DNA from: Pseudomonadota bacterium | GTDB taxonomy: Bacteria; Pseudomonadota; Alphaproteobacteria; Rhizobiales; Tepidamorphaceae | Assembly (NCBI GenBank): GCA_023458595.1 | Contig: JAEWYT010000105.1 | Location: forward strand, 3,211-67,210 | Length of the DNA: 64,000 nucleotides | Direction: 5' to 3' | Shown: one piece after another, positions 16,155-25,024 of the stretch | Layout: each line of letters starts with the position of its first letter | Numbering within the stretch: position 1 is the stretch's first letter | Notes under the pieces: model-generated | Databases searched by the model: none | Told to the model about the DNA's origin: nothing | What the model saw: the letters and a program-made list of their open reading frames with translations, nothing else | Program-made: the position numbers and the translations under genes

Positions 16155-17096
16155 ATGACCACACCCGCCGCCCGAATCGGCCAATGGCTCTACGGCCAGG
16201 CCTATCTGCTGCTGACGCTCACGACGCTGTTCTGGGCGGGAAACATCGTGCTGGGCCGCTTCGTGGCCGGCCATGTGCCGCCTATCGCCTTCGCTTTCGT
16301 GCGCTGGGGCGGGGCGTTCTTGATTCTCCTGCCGTTCGCGTGGCCGCACCTGAAACGGGACTGGCCGACGATCCGTCGTCACGTGCCGATGATCCTCGTC
16401 CTGTCGTTCACCGGCATCACTTCCTACAACACCATGGTTTATTTCGGGCTGCAGTTCACCGGCGCCCTGACGGGCGTGCTCCTGCAATCCTCTCAGCCGC
16501 TGATCATCGCGCTGGCGACGTTCGCGCTGTTCGGCGACCGGCTCACCCTGCGGCAGGCGACCGGCATCGTGATCTCGCTCGGCGGTGTCGCCGTGATCAT
16601 CTGCCAGGGCGACGTCGCGAGGCTTCTGTCGATCCGGTTCAATTTCGGCGATGTCCTGATCCTCGCCGCCGTGGTGCTCTACGGGCTCTATTCGGCGCTG
16701 CTGCGCAAGCGGCCCGCCGTCCACTGGATCACTTTCCTGGCGGTCACCTTCCTCGTCGGGGACATCCTGCTGAGCCCCGCGCTCGCCTGGGAGATATCGA
16801 CCGGCTACGTGATGAGGCTCGACGCGCTGACGGTCGCGGCCTGTCTGTACGTGTGCATCTTCCCCTCGCTCATCGCCTACGCCTTTTTCAACCGCGGCGT
16901 CGAACTGATCGGGGCGAACCGGGCCGGGCCGTTCTTCCATCTGATGCCGCTGTTCGGGGCGCTGATGGCGGTCGTCTTCCTCGGCGAGGAATTCAAGCTC
17001 TTCCACGCCGTCGGCATGGTCGCGATCCTCTCCGGCGTGGCGCTGGCGACGGCCGCGCCGCGGACCGAAAAAAATCGCGTGTCATCAAAAATTTAA
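16155..17096 (+). CDS. DMT superfamily (EamA) transporter
   Basis: 313 aa with about ten membrane helices in two EamA repeats. The first repeat has LTTLFWAGNIVLGRFVAGHVPP and the second ends in FFHLMPLFGALMAVVFLGEEF, the signature positions of the family. The proteins are inner-membrane exporters of metabolites or amino acids; the substrate cannot be told from sequence. It is followed by the long leader of the ornithine decarboxylase gene on the same strand. Confidence 0.88.
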   Translation: MTTPAARIGQWLYGQAYLLLTLTTLFWAGNIVLGRFVAGHVPPIAFAFVRWGGAFLILLPFAWPHLKRDWPTIRRHVPMILVLSFTGITSYNTMVYFGLQFTGALTGVLLQSSQPLIIALATFALFGDRLTLRQATGIVISLGGVAVIICQGDVARLLSIRFNFGDVLILAAVVLYGLYSALLRKRPAVHWITFLAVTFLVGDILLSPALAWEISTGYVMRLDALTVAACLYVCIFPSLIAYAFFNRGVELIGANRAGPFFHLMPLFGALMAVVFLGEEFKLFHAVGMVAILSGVALATAAPRTEKNRVSSKI

Positions 17097-17125
17097 TTGC
17101 GTGTTAGGGGCGAAGCACCTACATA
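17097..17125 (+). promoter_or_regulatory. probable sigma-70 promoter of the polyamine operon
   Basis: TTGCGT (17097-17102) and TACATA (17120-17125) are separated by exactly 17 bases, in an AT-rich patch immediately after the upstream gene's stop. Transcription from here would make a leader of about 345 bases before the decarboxylase. Confidence 0.55.
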
Positions 17126-17132
17126 CGCGCTC

Positions 17133-17476
17133 GCCCAATATTCGCACGTGCCTGTGGTCGCCGGGCTACCCCCGGGAAATTCCAGCGGGTGGCGACTTAA
17201 AGCAACGACGGTGCGGGCTTTTTTGGTCTCTGCCGGCTCCTCCAAAGGCCGGGGTTACTGAAGAGGCACACCATCCTTGCCCGACGTGCGGTTCGGCGAT
17301 CCCGATCCAATCAAAGGCAACCAGGTTCCGGACGTGAAAACGGTCTGACGGCCGCGTTCGCGTATCCGGAGCACAGAAGTCGGCGTCGACGCTGACGGCC
17401 TCCGCGTCTCCACAGCGCGGGCGCCGAGGGCATCGGCTCCGGTGGGTTCAACCTTTGGGATTGGGAGACAAGCCCG
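17133..17476 (+). ncRNA. long structured leader, candidate speF motif RNA
   Basis: The gap between the exporter stop and the ornithine decarboxylase ATG is about 380 bases. It contains a pairing GTCGCC (17157-17162) with GGCGAC (17171 region to 17176), a T-run GGGCTTTTTTGG near 17215-17226 and a second hairpin around GCCGGC/GCCGG at 17232-17252. A conserved speF leader is described in alphaproteobacteria upstream of ornithine decarboxylase genes. Position and length fit; the match to the published model was not tested. Confidence 0.5.
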
Positions 17477-18610
17477 ATGACCACCGACCGCATCCGCTCC
17501 TTCCTCGCCGAGCGACGACCCGACGGGCCGTGCCTCGTTCTCGATCTCGACGTCGTGCGCGAGAACTACAACGCCTTTACCCGTGCGCTGCCCGGCACGC
17601 GCGTGTTCTATGCGGTGAAGGCCAATCCGGCGCCGGAAATCCTGAGCCTGCTCGCAGAGCTCGGTTCCTCGTTCGACACCGCCTCGGTGACGGAGATCGA
17701 GCTCGCGCTCGCAGCCGGCGCGACGCCGGACCGGATCTCCTTCGGCAACACCATCAAGAAGGAGCGCGACATCGCGCGCGCCTACGAGCTCGGCGTGCGC
17801 CTGTTTGCCGTCGACAGTCACCAGGAGGTCGACAAGATCGCCCACGCCGCGCCCGGGGCGAAGGTGTTCTGCCGCGTGCTGTGCGACGGGTCGGGCGCCG
17901 AGTGGCCGCTCAGCCGCAAGTTCGGCTGCGATCCGCAGATGGCGATCGAGGTGCTCGAGCACGCCCACCGCGGCGGCCTCGTCGCCGCCGGCGTCTCCTT
18001 CCATGTCGGCTCGCAGCAGCGCGACACCGAGGCCTGGGACCGGGCGCTCGAGACGGCCGCGGGCGTGTTCCGGACGCTCGCCGAGCGTGGCATCACCCTC
18101 ACCCTCGTCAATCTCGGCGGCGGCTTCCCGACCCGCTACCTGAAGGAAGTGCCGACGGTGGCGACCTACGGGGAGTCGATCTTCGGGGCGCTGAGCCGCC
18201 ATTTCGGCAACCGTCTGCCGGAGACGATCATCGAACCCGGTCGCGGCATGGTCGGCGGCGCCGGCGTCATCAAGGCCGAGGTCGTGCTGATTTCCCGCAA
18301 GAGCGCCGAGGATACGGTGCGCTGGGTATTCCTCGACATCGGCAAGTTCGGCGGCCTCGCCGAGACGATGGAGGAGGCGATCCGCTATCCGATCCGCACG
18401 ACGCGCGACGGCGGCGAGGTGGCGCCCTGCATCATCGCCGGGCCGACCTGCGATTCCGCCGACGTGCTCTACGAGCGCGAGCCCTATCATCTGCCGATAG
18501 GCCTCGAGATCGGTGACGAGGTCCTGATCGAAGCCACGGGCGCCTACACGACGACCTATTCGTCGGTTGCCTTCAACGGCTTCGCGCCCCTGCAATCCTA
18601 TGTGATCTGA
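17477..18610 (+). CDS. speF: ornithine (or lysine/ornithine) decarboxylase, fold-type III
   Basis: 377 aa. It decarboxylates ornithine to putrescine. The alanine-racemase-type barrel has the PLP lysine in FYAVKANP (K48), the glycine-rich phosphate site LGGGFPTRY and EPGRGMVGGAG, and a C-terminal active-site cysteine in GPTCDSAD. The length and motifs match the eukaryotic-type ODC/LODC group typical of alphaproteobacteria. It is the first gene of a cluster with homospermidine synthase. Some members also accept lysine. The symbol follows the leader-motif naming; the fold differs from E. coli SpeF. Confidence 0.93.
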   Translation: MTTDRIRSFLAERRPDGPCLVLDLDVVRENYNAFTRALPGTRVFYAVKANPAPEILSLLAELGSSFDTASVTEIELALAAGATPDRISFGNTIKKERDIARAYELGVRLFAVDSHQEVDKIAHAAPGAKVFCRVLCDGSGAEWPLSRKFGCDPQMAIEVLEHAHRGGLVAAGVSFHVGSQQRDTEAWDRALETAAGVFRTLAERGITLTLVNLGGGFPTRYLKEVPTVATYGESIFGALSRHFGNRLPETIIEPGRGMVGGAGVIKAEVVLISRKSAEDTVRWVFLDIGKFGGLAETMEEAIRYPIRTTRDGGEVAPCIIAGPTCDSADVLYEREPYHLPIGLEIGDEVLIEATGAYTTTYSSVAFNGFAPLQSYVI

Positions 18611-18621
18611 GGGAGGAGACG

Positions 18622-19179
18622 GTGATAGGGATCTTCTCCGAAAAGCCGGAAGACGCGCCTGCGATCGAGACGCTGCTCGACGGGGCCTTCGGTCCGCGCC
18701 GGCACATGAAGACCGCCGAGCGGCTGCGCGAGGGCCGCCGCCCGGCGGACGGCCTCGCACTCGTCGCCGTCGAGAAGCGTCGGCTTATCGGCACCATCCG
18801 GCTCTGGCACGTGGAGGCGGGCGATGCTCCCGCACTGCTCCTCGGGCCGGTCGCGGTGCACGAAGGCTGGCGCAACCGCGGCATCGGCGCGAAACTCGTC
18901 GAGACCAGCCTGAAGCGTGCGCAGGCGCAGGGCCATGGTGCCATCATCCTTGTCGGCGATGCTCCCTACTATGGGCGCTTCGACTTCCGCCGCGACCTGA
19001 CGCTCGACCTGTCGCTGCCGGGTCCGGTCGATCCCGACCGGTTCCTCGGCCTCGAGCTGAAGCCGGGTGCTCTCGCCGGTACGCAGGGCCTCGTGCGCGG
19101 GACGGGCGCCACGGTTGCGGCCACGGGCGAGAGGCTTGTCGCCGACATGGACCGGGCCATCGCGGCATACTCGGGCTAA
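18622..19179 (+). CDS. GNAT family N-acetyltransferase (YhbS-like)
   Basis: 185 aa. It starts at GTG 18622 behind GGGAGGAGAC. The acetyl-CoA site is visible as LGPVAVHEGWRNRGIGAKLVETSL (motif A, Q/RxxGxG/A). Further, GAIILVGDAPYYGRFDF is typical of the YhbS subgroup. It lies 11 bases after ornithine decarboxylase and before homospermidine synthase, so polyamine or precursor acetylation is possible, but only the position suggests it. Confidence 0.87.
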   Translation: MIGIFSEKPEDAPAIETLLDGAFGPRRHMKTAERLREGRRPADGLALVAVEKRRLIGTIRLWHVEAGDAPALLLGPVAVHEGWRNRGIGAKLVETSLKRAQAQGHGAIILVGDAPYYGRFDFRRDLTLDLSLPGPVDPDRFLGLELKPGALAGTQGLVRGTGATVAATGERLVADMDRAIAAYSG

Positions 19180-19221
19180 TCGCGCGAATCCGCGCAGCCG
19201 AACTCAAGGATCGATCTCGAA

Positions 19222-20652
19222 ATGGCAGATTGGAAGACTCACGCGAAATTCGACGGGCCGATCGTGATGGTCGGCTTCGGCTCGATCGGCACCGGCACCC
19301 TGCCGCTGATCCTCCGGCACATCGACTTCGACAAGGCCGACATGGTGATCGTCGACCCGAGCGACGACCACAAGAAGATCGCCGACGAGAACGGCATCCG
19401 GTTCCTGCAGGAATCGATCACGTGGGAGAACTACCGCGAGGTGCTGACGCCGCTGCTCACCGCCGGCGGGCGCAAGGGCTTCTGCGTCAATCTCTCGGTC
19501 GACGTGTCGAGCGTGGCGATCATGGATCTCTGCATGGAGCTCGACTGTCTCTACATCGACACCGTCGCCGAGCCATGGCTCGGCTACTACACGGACTCCA
19601 GCCTGTCGGTGTCGCAGCGTTCCAACTACGCACTGCGCGAATCCGTTCTCGACCTGAAGCGGCGCAAGCCGTCCGGATCGACCGCGATCTCCTGCTGCGG
19701 GGCCAATCCGGGCATGGTGTCCTGGTTCGTCAAGCAGGCGCTCGTCAATCTCGCCGATGATCTCGGCGTCGCCTACGAGCACCCCGCGAGCAGGGAAGAA
19801 TGGGGCAGGCTCGCCCGGAAACTCGGCGTCAAGGGCATCCACATCGCCGAGCGCGACACCCAGCGCGCCCGGGAGCCGAAGCCTTTCCAGGTCTTCGTCA
19901 ACACCTGGTCGGTGGAGGGCTTCATCTCGGAGGGCCTGCAGCCGTCGGAACTCGGCTGGGGCACGCACGAGAAGGCGCTGCCACCGGACGGGAAGACACA
20001 CGACTTCGGCTGCGACGCGGCGATCTATCTCATGCGCCCCGGCGCCGGCACGAAGGTGCGCAGTTGGACGCCGACGGCGAAGGCCCAGCACGGCTTCCTC
20101 GTAACCCACAACGAGTCGATCTCGATCGCCGACTATTTCACTGTCCATAAGGCCGGCAAGGCGGTCTATCGGCCGACCTGCCACTATGCCTATCATCCCT
20201 GTAACGACGCGGTGCTGTCGCTGCACGAGATGGCCGGGCAGCAGTGGAAGGCGCAGCCGGACTGGGTTATCCTCGACGAGAAGGACATCGTCGACGGTAT
20301 CGACGAACTCGGCGTGCTGCTCTACGGCCACGCCAGGAACGCCTACTGGTTCGGCTCGCAGCTCTCGATCGAAGAGGCGCGCAAGCTCGCGCCCTACCAG
20401 AACGCGACCGGCCTGCAGGTGACGTCGGCGGTGCTCGCCGGAATGATCTGGGCGCTGGAGAACCCGCGCGAGGGCGTCGTCGAGGCCGACGAGATGGACT
20501 ACCGGCGCTGCCTCGAGGTCCAGCTTCCCTATCTCGGTCCGGTCAAGGGCTTCTATACGGACTGGAACCCGCTGGTGGACCGCGGCGCGCTGTTCCCCGA
20601 GGACATCGACGCGGAGGATCCCTGGCAGTTCAGGAACGTAATCGTGCGGTAG
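19222..20652 (+). CDS. hss: homospermidine synthase
   Basis: 476 aa. It makes sym-homospermidine from two putrescines (NAD-dependent), the main polyamine of many alphaproteobacteria. The Rossmann motif GFGSIGTG lies at residues 18-25, CLYIDTVAEPWLG and SCCGANPGMVSWFVKQAL are in the core, and the length is that of the bacterial enzyme. Ornithine decarboxylase, two genes upstream, supplies its putrescine. Start after an AGGA-like site near 19207. Confidence 0.96.
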   Translation: MADWKTHAKFDGPIVMVGFGSIGTGTLPLILRHIDFDKADMVIVDPSDDHKKIADENGIRFLQESITWENYREVLTPLLTAGGRKGFCVNLSVDVSSVAIMDLCMELDCLYIDTVAEPWLGYYTDSSLSVSQRSNYALRESVLDLKRRKPSGSTAISCCGANPGMVSWFVKQALVNLADDLGVAYEHPASREEWGRLARKLGVKGIHIAERDTQRAREPKPFQVFVNTWSVEGFISEGLQPSELGWGTHEKALPPDGKTHDFGCDAAIYLMRPGAGTKVRSWTPTAKAQHGFLVTHNESISIADYFTVHKAGKAVYRPTCHYAYHPCNDAVLSLHEMAGQQWKAQPDWVILDEKDIVDGIDELGVLLYGHARNAYWFGSQLSIEEARKLAPYQNATGLQVTSAVLAGMIWALENPREGVVEADEMDYRRCLEVQLPYLGPVKGFYTDWNPLVDRGALFPEDIDAEDPWQFRNVIVR

Positions 20653-20675
20653 GTGCTGAGCGCCCCATCCGGCGT

Positions 20676-21290
20676 TCAGACCACACGGCACCTACGGAGG
20701 TCGAAGATACGGCCCGCCCGGGCCTTCTTGAGCGCATCGACCAGTGCGCCGCTGAGGAAGAAGGCATTCTGGAACCGGCTGTCGCACCACAGGTCTGGTC
20801 CCTGCAAAGCCTGTCGTCCCAAGGCAATGTCGTCGTCCCGGGTCGAAGATTCCGGCCACCAGATGTCATGACCCTGCCAGGGCTGATGGATTTCCTTCGA
20901 TTCCCCTGGCAGGACCGCGTCCTTGACGGCGCCGAGGCCGAGCAGGAAGTGACGGCCCTCGACCGGTGTCGTGCGGTCGTACTCGAAGATGTCGACGGGA
21001 TGGACGCCGCCCTCGCCGAGATCGAACTGTTCGAGGATTCCGGCGGCTTTCTCGGAAACGACGAAGAAACCGTTGGCGAAGCAGAAGCCGTTCATGTGAC
21101 CCACGGGCTTGTCGCGATATACTCCGTAGAATGCTGCGGGAAGCTCGCTGCGCGGCATGGCTTGCCCGCCGAGGTAGCGTTTCGACACCTCGGCCGCTTT
21201 CTTGCGGTCGGCGAGCGACAGGTCCGACCTCACCTTCAGCCACAGATCATGCGCGTAGAACCAGACGCTCATCCAGGCTTCGCCGGACAT
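20676..21290 (-). CDS. Imm11-like (DUF1629) protein
   Basis: 204 aa. The C-terminal half has QGPDLWCDSRFQNAFFLSGALVDALKKA and ends FDLRRCRVV. This resembles the Imm11/DUF1629 immunity family, where a DxW...FFxSxxLxxAL segment and a CxxI end are typical. Such proteins usually neutralise a polymorphic toxin. No toxin gene lies next to it; the neighbours are a peroxiredoxin and homospermidine synthase. The call is by motif pattern only and an orphan non-immunity role is possible. Confidence 0.55.
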   Translation of the reverse strand: MSGEAWMSVWFYAHDLWLKVRSDLSLADRKKAAEVSKRYLGGQAMPRSELPAAFYGVYRDKPVGHMNGFCFANGFFVVSEKAAGILEQFDLGEGGVHPVDIFEYDRTTPVEGRHFLLGLGAVKDAVLPGESKEIHQPWQGHDIWWPESSTRDDDIALGRQALQGPDLWCDSRFQNAFFLSGALVDALKKARAGRIFDLRRCRVV

Positions 21291-21321
21291 ACGATCCTCG
21301 CCGCTCCGGTAACTTCCTTTG

Positions 21322-21351
21322 TGTTACGGACGTAGCGTTGAAATCGTAACA
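21322..21351. promoter_or_regulatory. inverted repeat TGTTACG/CGTAACA
   Basis: Perfect 7-base arms (21322-21328 and 21345-21351) with a 16-base spacer lie 31 bases upstream of the Imm11-like start. It may be an operator or a small hairpin. Confidence 0.35.
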
Positions 21352-21413
21352 GCGCCTTACCTTGCGGCATATTTTTCGCGGCGGTTCGCCGTTATCCGCC
21401 CTTCGGACCGGCG

Positions 21414-21983
21414 CTACTCCGCCGCCTGCGCCTTCTGCCAATTCAAAACCTCGCCGCGGGCGGGGTAGTCCTTGGCCAGCACGAAATCGACGCCCGCGAG
21501 CACGGCCTGCATGGAAGGCCTGGCGAAGGGCATGGTCTGCACCGAGGCGAAATAGAGCGTGCCGTCGGGCTTCACCAGGAACAGGCCGGGCTCGGTGAAC
21601 AGTGCCGGCTCGGGCACGCTCGGCGGTGGCTTCGCCAGGCCTTCGGAAACGTAGAGGCCCCAGCGGCGGGCGGTGGCGAAGTCGAGGCCGTAGCCGAGGG
21701 TCAGATCGTCGAGCATCCAGTCGATCTTCGTCTTCTCGGCGGCTTCCCGTGTGTCGGAGGAAATGGCGATCGGCTCGACGCCGCGTTTCTTGAAATCCTC
21801 GAGCAGGTCCTCGATCTCGCGCAACTGCCGGCTGCAGATCGGGCAGTGCAGGCCGCGATAGAAGACGATCATCGTGAAGGCCTTCGGCTTCCGGCCGGCG
21901 AGGCGCCAGGTGCCGCCTCCGGCGAGGGCGACCTCGAGTTCGGGGACAGGCCGGCGCGGCATCAGGGGAACGATCTCGGACAT
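21414..21983 (-). CDS. peroxiredoxin-like AhpC/TSA family protein
   Basis: 189 aa. It has a thioredoxin fold with FYRGLHCPICSRQLREIEDL, where C47 is the peroxidatic position and C50 makes a CPIC pair. This YRGxHCPxC form belongs to the AhpC/TSA-like redoxins rather than classical 2-Cys peroxiredoxins. It likely reduces peroxides or disulfides in the cytoplasm. Start at MSEIVPL; the longer frame begins at a TTG with no ribosome site. Divergent from the sulfotransferase-like gene. Confidence 0.85.
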   Translation of the reverse strand: MSEIVPLMPRRPVPELEVALAGGGTWRLAGRKPKAFTMIVFYRGLHCPICSRQLREIEDLLEDFKKRGVEPIAISSDTREAAEKTKIDWMLDDLTLGYGLDFATARRWGLYVSEGLAKPPPSVPEPALFTEPGLFLVKPDGTLYFASVQTMPFARPSMQAVLAGVDFVLAKDYPARGEVLNWQKAQAAE

Positions 21984-22100
21984 TGCTTCCAACCTTCCTC
22001 GGCGCCATCGGACCAATTCGCGGCGATATAGTTGCAGGCAACGATGCGGGAAGCCAATGTGACATCACTTCGCTGTGAGACGATCCCAGGAGGAGGGGGT

Positions 22101-22847
22101 ATGGGCGACGCCGAACCGGTCAGGATCGCCATGTGGTCCGGGCCACGGAACATCTCGACGGCGATGATGCGATCCTTCGAGAACCGGCCGGACACGATCG
22201 TCGTCGACGAGCCGTTCTATGCCGCCTATCTCGCGCGCACCGGCATCGACCATCCGATGCGCGGGGAGGTTATCGCCACGGGCGAGACGGATTGGCGGAA
22301 GGTGGTCGAAAGCCTGCTCGCGCCGCTGCAGCCGGGCGCGTCGGTGTTCTACCAGAAGCAGATGACCCACCACATGATCCCCGGGATCGGGCGCGACTGG
22401 CTCGGCGAGGTGACGAACGCCTTCCTGATCCGCCGGCCGGAGAACGTACTGGGCTCCTACGTGCGCAAGCGCGAGGCGGTGAGCCTCGGAGACATCGGCT
22501 TCGTGCAGCAGGGCGAGTTGTTCGATATCGTCGCCGATCGGCTCGGGAAGGCACCGCCGGTGATCGATGCGCGAGACGTCCTGGACAATCCCTGCGCGAC
22601 GCTGTCGGCGCTCTGCGCGGCGGTGGGGATCGCGTTCAGCGAGGCGATGCTGGCGTGGCCTGCCGGCGCGCGGGAGACGGACGGGGTGTGGGGCGCGCAC
22701 TGGTACGAGGCGGTCAACGCCTCCACCCGTTTCGGCCCGCCGGGGCGGGACGTCGCCGAACTGCCGGATCATTTGCGGAGAATCGCCGACGCCGCCCGTC
22801 CGATCTACGAACGGCTGTCGGCATTCAAGCTCGACCCGGAGGTCTGA
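22101..22847 (+). CDS. sulfotransferase-like P-loop protein
   Basis: 248 aa. The start is at 22101, directly behind AGGAGGAGGGGGT; the earlier ATG frame has none. RIAMWSGPRNISTAMMRSF is the 5'-PSB-type loop of sulfotransferase-fold proteins. The 3'-phosphate-type segment is FLIRRPENVLGSYVRKRE. Close relatives are annotated as sulfotransferase family or as HAD/branched-chain-aminotransferase-associated proteins. The acceptor is unknown. Confidence 0.8.
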   Translation: MGDAEPVRIAMWSGPRNISTAMMRSFENRPDTIVVDEPFYAAYLARTGIDHPMRGEVIATGETDWRKVVESLLAPLQPGASVFYQKQMTHHMIPGIGRDWLGEVTNAFLIRRPENVLGSYVRKREAVSLGDIGFVQQGELFDIVADRLGKAPPVIDARDVLDNPCATLSALCAAVGIAFSEAMLAWPAGARETDGVWGAHWYEAVNASTRFGPPGRDVAELPDHLRRIADAARPIYERLSAFKLDPEV

Positions 22848-22891
22848 CGCCTACGGCTCCGGGCCGCGCGAGTCTCTCGGGCTGGTTTCCG

Positions 22892-23305
22892 TCAGCCCGC
22901 GCGCATGTGCATGGCGAGACCGATCGCGTCCATCTCGGCCTGAGCGCGCTGGTTCTCGGTCTGGCGCTCGCGCTCGACGTTGCGCTCTTCCAGAAGCTCG
23001 ACCTTCTTCAACTCCTCGAACGCCTCGGCGAGCTGGTTCTGCGCGCTGGCGAGCTGATCGCGGAGACCGTCGGCCGACCCTTTCAGGTTGTCGCGGCGCT
23101 GCATGGCGGCCTTGGCGAAGGTCGGATAGGCGAAATGCGCGATGTCGGTGACGCCGACGCGCTTCTCCTCTTCCGCGATCTGCCGGTTGAGCTCGTCGGC
23201 CATGCGTTCGAAATCGGCAATCATTGTCTCAATCTGGGTCACCTGGCGACGCTTCTCGTCGACCTGGAACCTTTTGAGACGGATTAGGTTCTCACGGGAC
23301 TTCAT
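22892..23305 (-). CDS. fliJ: flagellar export protein FliJ
   Basis: 137 aa, almost entirely heptad-rich helix: LKRFQVDEKRRQVTQIETMIADFERM and LRDQLASAQNQLAEAFEELKKVELLEERNVERE. FliJ is the coiled-coil stalk of the FliI-FliH export ATPase and escorts chaperones. Its start overlaps the end of fliI by 14 bases, so the two are coupled. The family diverges strongly, so the call rests on both the coiled coil and the position. Confidence 0.88.
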   Translation of the reverse strand: MKSRENLIRLKRFQVDEKRRQVTQIETMIADFERMADELNRQIAEEEKRVGVTDIAHFAYPTFAKAAMQRRDNLKGSADGLRDQLASAQNQLAEAFEELKKVELLEERNVERERQTENQRAQAEMDAIGLAMHMRAG

Positions 23306-24653
23306 CGGTCAGTGCTCCACGTTCCTGAGGCCATTCCTCGCCACCACCAATCACGATCCGTGCCAGTCGTTCGTACCCGTCCTGGATCGAACTCGTTTCG
23401 TCCTTCTCCTGGGCGAGAAAGGCTTCCAAGTCCGCGTTCCTGTCGATCGCCTCGTCGACGGCATCGTTCGAGCCGCGTCGGTAGGCGCCGAGCCGGATCA
23501 ATTCCTCCATATCCGTATAGGTCGCCATCAGTTCGCGTGCCTTTCGGATCACCGGCAGATACTCGGGATCCGCCGATCCCGGCATTGTGCGCGAAACGGA
23601 TTTCAAAATACTTATCGCCGGGAAGCGGCCGCGCTCGGCGATGGACCGCTCCATGACGATATGGCCGTCGACAATGGCGCGAACGGCGTCCGAAACGGGC
23701 TCGTTGTGGTCGTCACCCTCGACGAGAACGGTGAAAAGTCCGGTAATCGAGCCTTTTCCGACGCCCGGGCCCGCACGTTCGAGGAGGCGGGGCAATTCGG
23801 AGAAGACGGTCGGAGTATAGCCCTTGGCGGTCGGCGGTTCGCCGCCGGCCAGACCGACCTCGCGTTGTGCCATGGCGAAACGGGTCAGTGAATCGATGAG
23901 ACAAAGCGCGTCCGCGCCCTGGTCGCGAAAATACTCCGCGAGCGTCATGGTGAGCCATGCGGCCTGGCGGCGCATCAGCGCGGTCTCGTCGGAGGTCGCG
24001 ACGACGACGATGGCGTTCTTCAGGCCCTCGGGCCCCAGATCGTCCTCGATGAACTCCTGCACCTCGCGGCCGCGCTCGCCGATCAGGCCGATGATCGTCA
24101 CGTCGGCGGAGGCGTTGCGTGCCAGCATGGAGAACAGCACCGACTTGCCGACGCCGGAGCCGGCGAAGATGCCCATGCGCTGGCCGCGGCAGCAGGTCAG
24201 GAACGTGTTGATGGCGCGCACGCCGAGGTCGATCGGCTCGCCGACGCGCGAGCGCAGGTGCGCGGGCGGCGGCGAAGCGCGCAGCGGCATCGGATCGGGA
24301 CCCTGCGGAAGCGGGCCCCTGCCGTCGATCGGCTCGCCGAAGGCATTGAGGACGCGGCCGAGCCATGCGCGCGTCGGGCGCACGCTCAGATCCTGGCTGG
24401 CGACGACGGCGCGGCAGCCCATGCGCACGCCGTCTATGTGACGAAAGGGCATGCAGATCGCGCGGTTGTTCTTGAATCCGACGACCTCGCAGCCGATCGT
24501 CCTCTCGGCGGCGTCGGCGATGTCGACGCGCGAGCCGATGCGCATGGCCTGGACAGGCCCGGCAACCTCGATCAGCAAACCCTGAACGGCCGACACGCGT
24601 CCGAAAGTCTCGGCGCTCGGCAGGGTCGCGATCTCTTCGATCAACGCTCGCAA
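23292..24653 (-). CDS. fliI: flagellum-specific ATP synthase FliI
   Basis: About 453 aa. It is the hexameric ATPase that energises type III flagellar export. The Walker A GSGVGKS is near residues 165-171; GLIGERGREVQEFIEDDLG and CLIDSLTRFAMAQREVGL are family signatures. The start is placed at TTG 24653 (M-RALIEEI) because GGGGAG precedes it by 5 bases and the N terminus then matches Caulobacter-type FliI. The open frame continues to a GTG at 24743 without a ribosome site. Divergent from ctrA. Confidence 0.94.
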   Translation of the reverse strand: MRALIEEIATLPSAETFGRVSAVQGLLIEVAGPVQAMRIGSRVDIADAAERTIGCEVVGFKNNRAICMPFRHIDGVRMGCRAVVASQDLSVRPTRAWLGRVLNAFGEPIDGRGPLPQGPDPMPLRASPPPAHLRSRVGEPIDLGVRAINTFLTCCRGQRMGIFAGSGVGKSVLFSMLARNASADVTIIGLIGERGREVQEFIEDDLGPEGLKNAIVVVATSDETALMRRQAAWLTMTLAEYFRDQGADALCLIDSLTRFAMAQREVGLAGGEPPTAKGYTPTVFSELPRLLERAGPGVGKGSITGLFTVLVEGDDHNEPVSDAVRAIVDGHIVMERSIAERGRFPAISILKSVSRTMPGSADPEYLPVIRKARELMATYTDMEELIRLGAYRRGSNDAVDEAIDRNADLEAFLAQEKDETSSIQDGYERLARIVIGGGEEWPQERGALTDEVP

Positions 24654-25024
24654 TCCGGCTCCCCAGCTCGCCCGGCGTAACGATTCGTTTACGCCTCCCG
24701 TCAATACTTTCTGAAAACCTCTTAAGGGGTCGTAAACCAACACGGCGGTCGCTTAACGTCCGGCAGATGAGTCGCAAGAATCGATTAGGCAGTTTTCTTA
24801 ATCTAAAATCTCAACATTGGAATCGGCGATTTTTCTCGGATTCTCAAAGCACTGGGTCGAATCTGGACGGCGAATCGTTAAAAGTTTGGTTGACGGAAAA
24901 GAGGTTTTGTTAACCATTGGGGCCTAACTTTGCGATTCGCGGGAACCAGAAGGTGACCCCTTAACAAACGGCCGCGCTTTCCGAGCGGGCACCAGCCTAG
25001 AAAGGCATGCGGAAAGGAACTGGC
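24654..25024 (+). promoter_or_regulatory. ctrA control region with clustered GANTC sites
   Basis: This 371-base gap separates fliI and ctrA. It holds GANTC at 24682, 24778, 24820, 24839, 24859, 24872 and 24934, far denser than expected at this GC content. TTAA half-sites start at 24722, 24753, 24798, 24878, 24910 and 24961, including GTTAACC and TTAACAAACG. In Caulobacter, ctrA transcription depends on the CcrM methylation state of GANTC (read by GcrA) and on CtrA itself. The same logic is inferred here. Confidence 0.75.

Noticed and set aside
17150..17260. 4.5S SRP RNA or tmRNA in the leader before ornithine decarboxylase
   Set aside because: The SRP tetraloop and GGAAGCAGC-type motifs, and the tmRNA resume codons, are absent. 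A decarboxylase leader explains the structure better.
24654..24743. N-terminal extension of FliI from GTG 24743
   Set aside because: No ribosome site precedes that GTG, and a TTG with GGGGAG gives an N terminus matching Caulobacter FliI.
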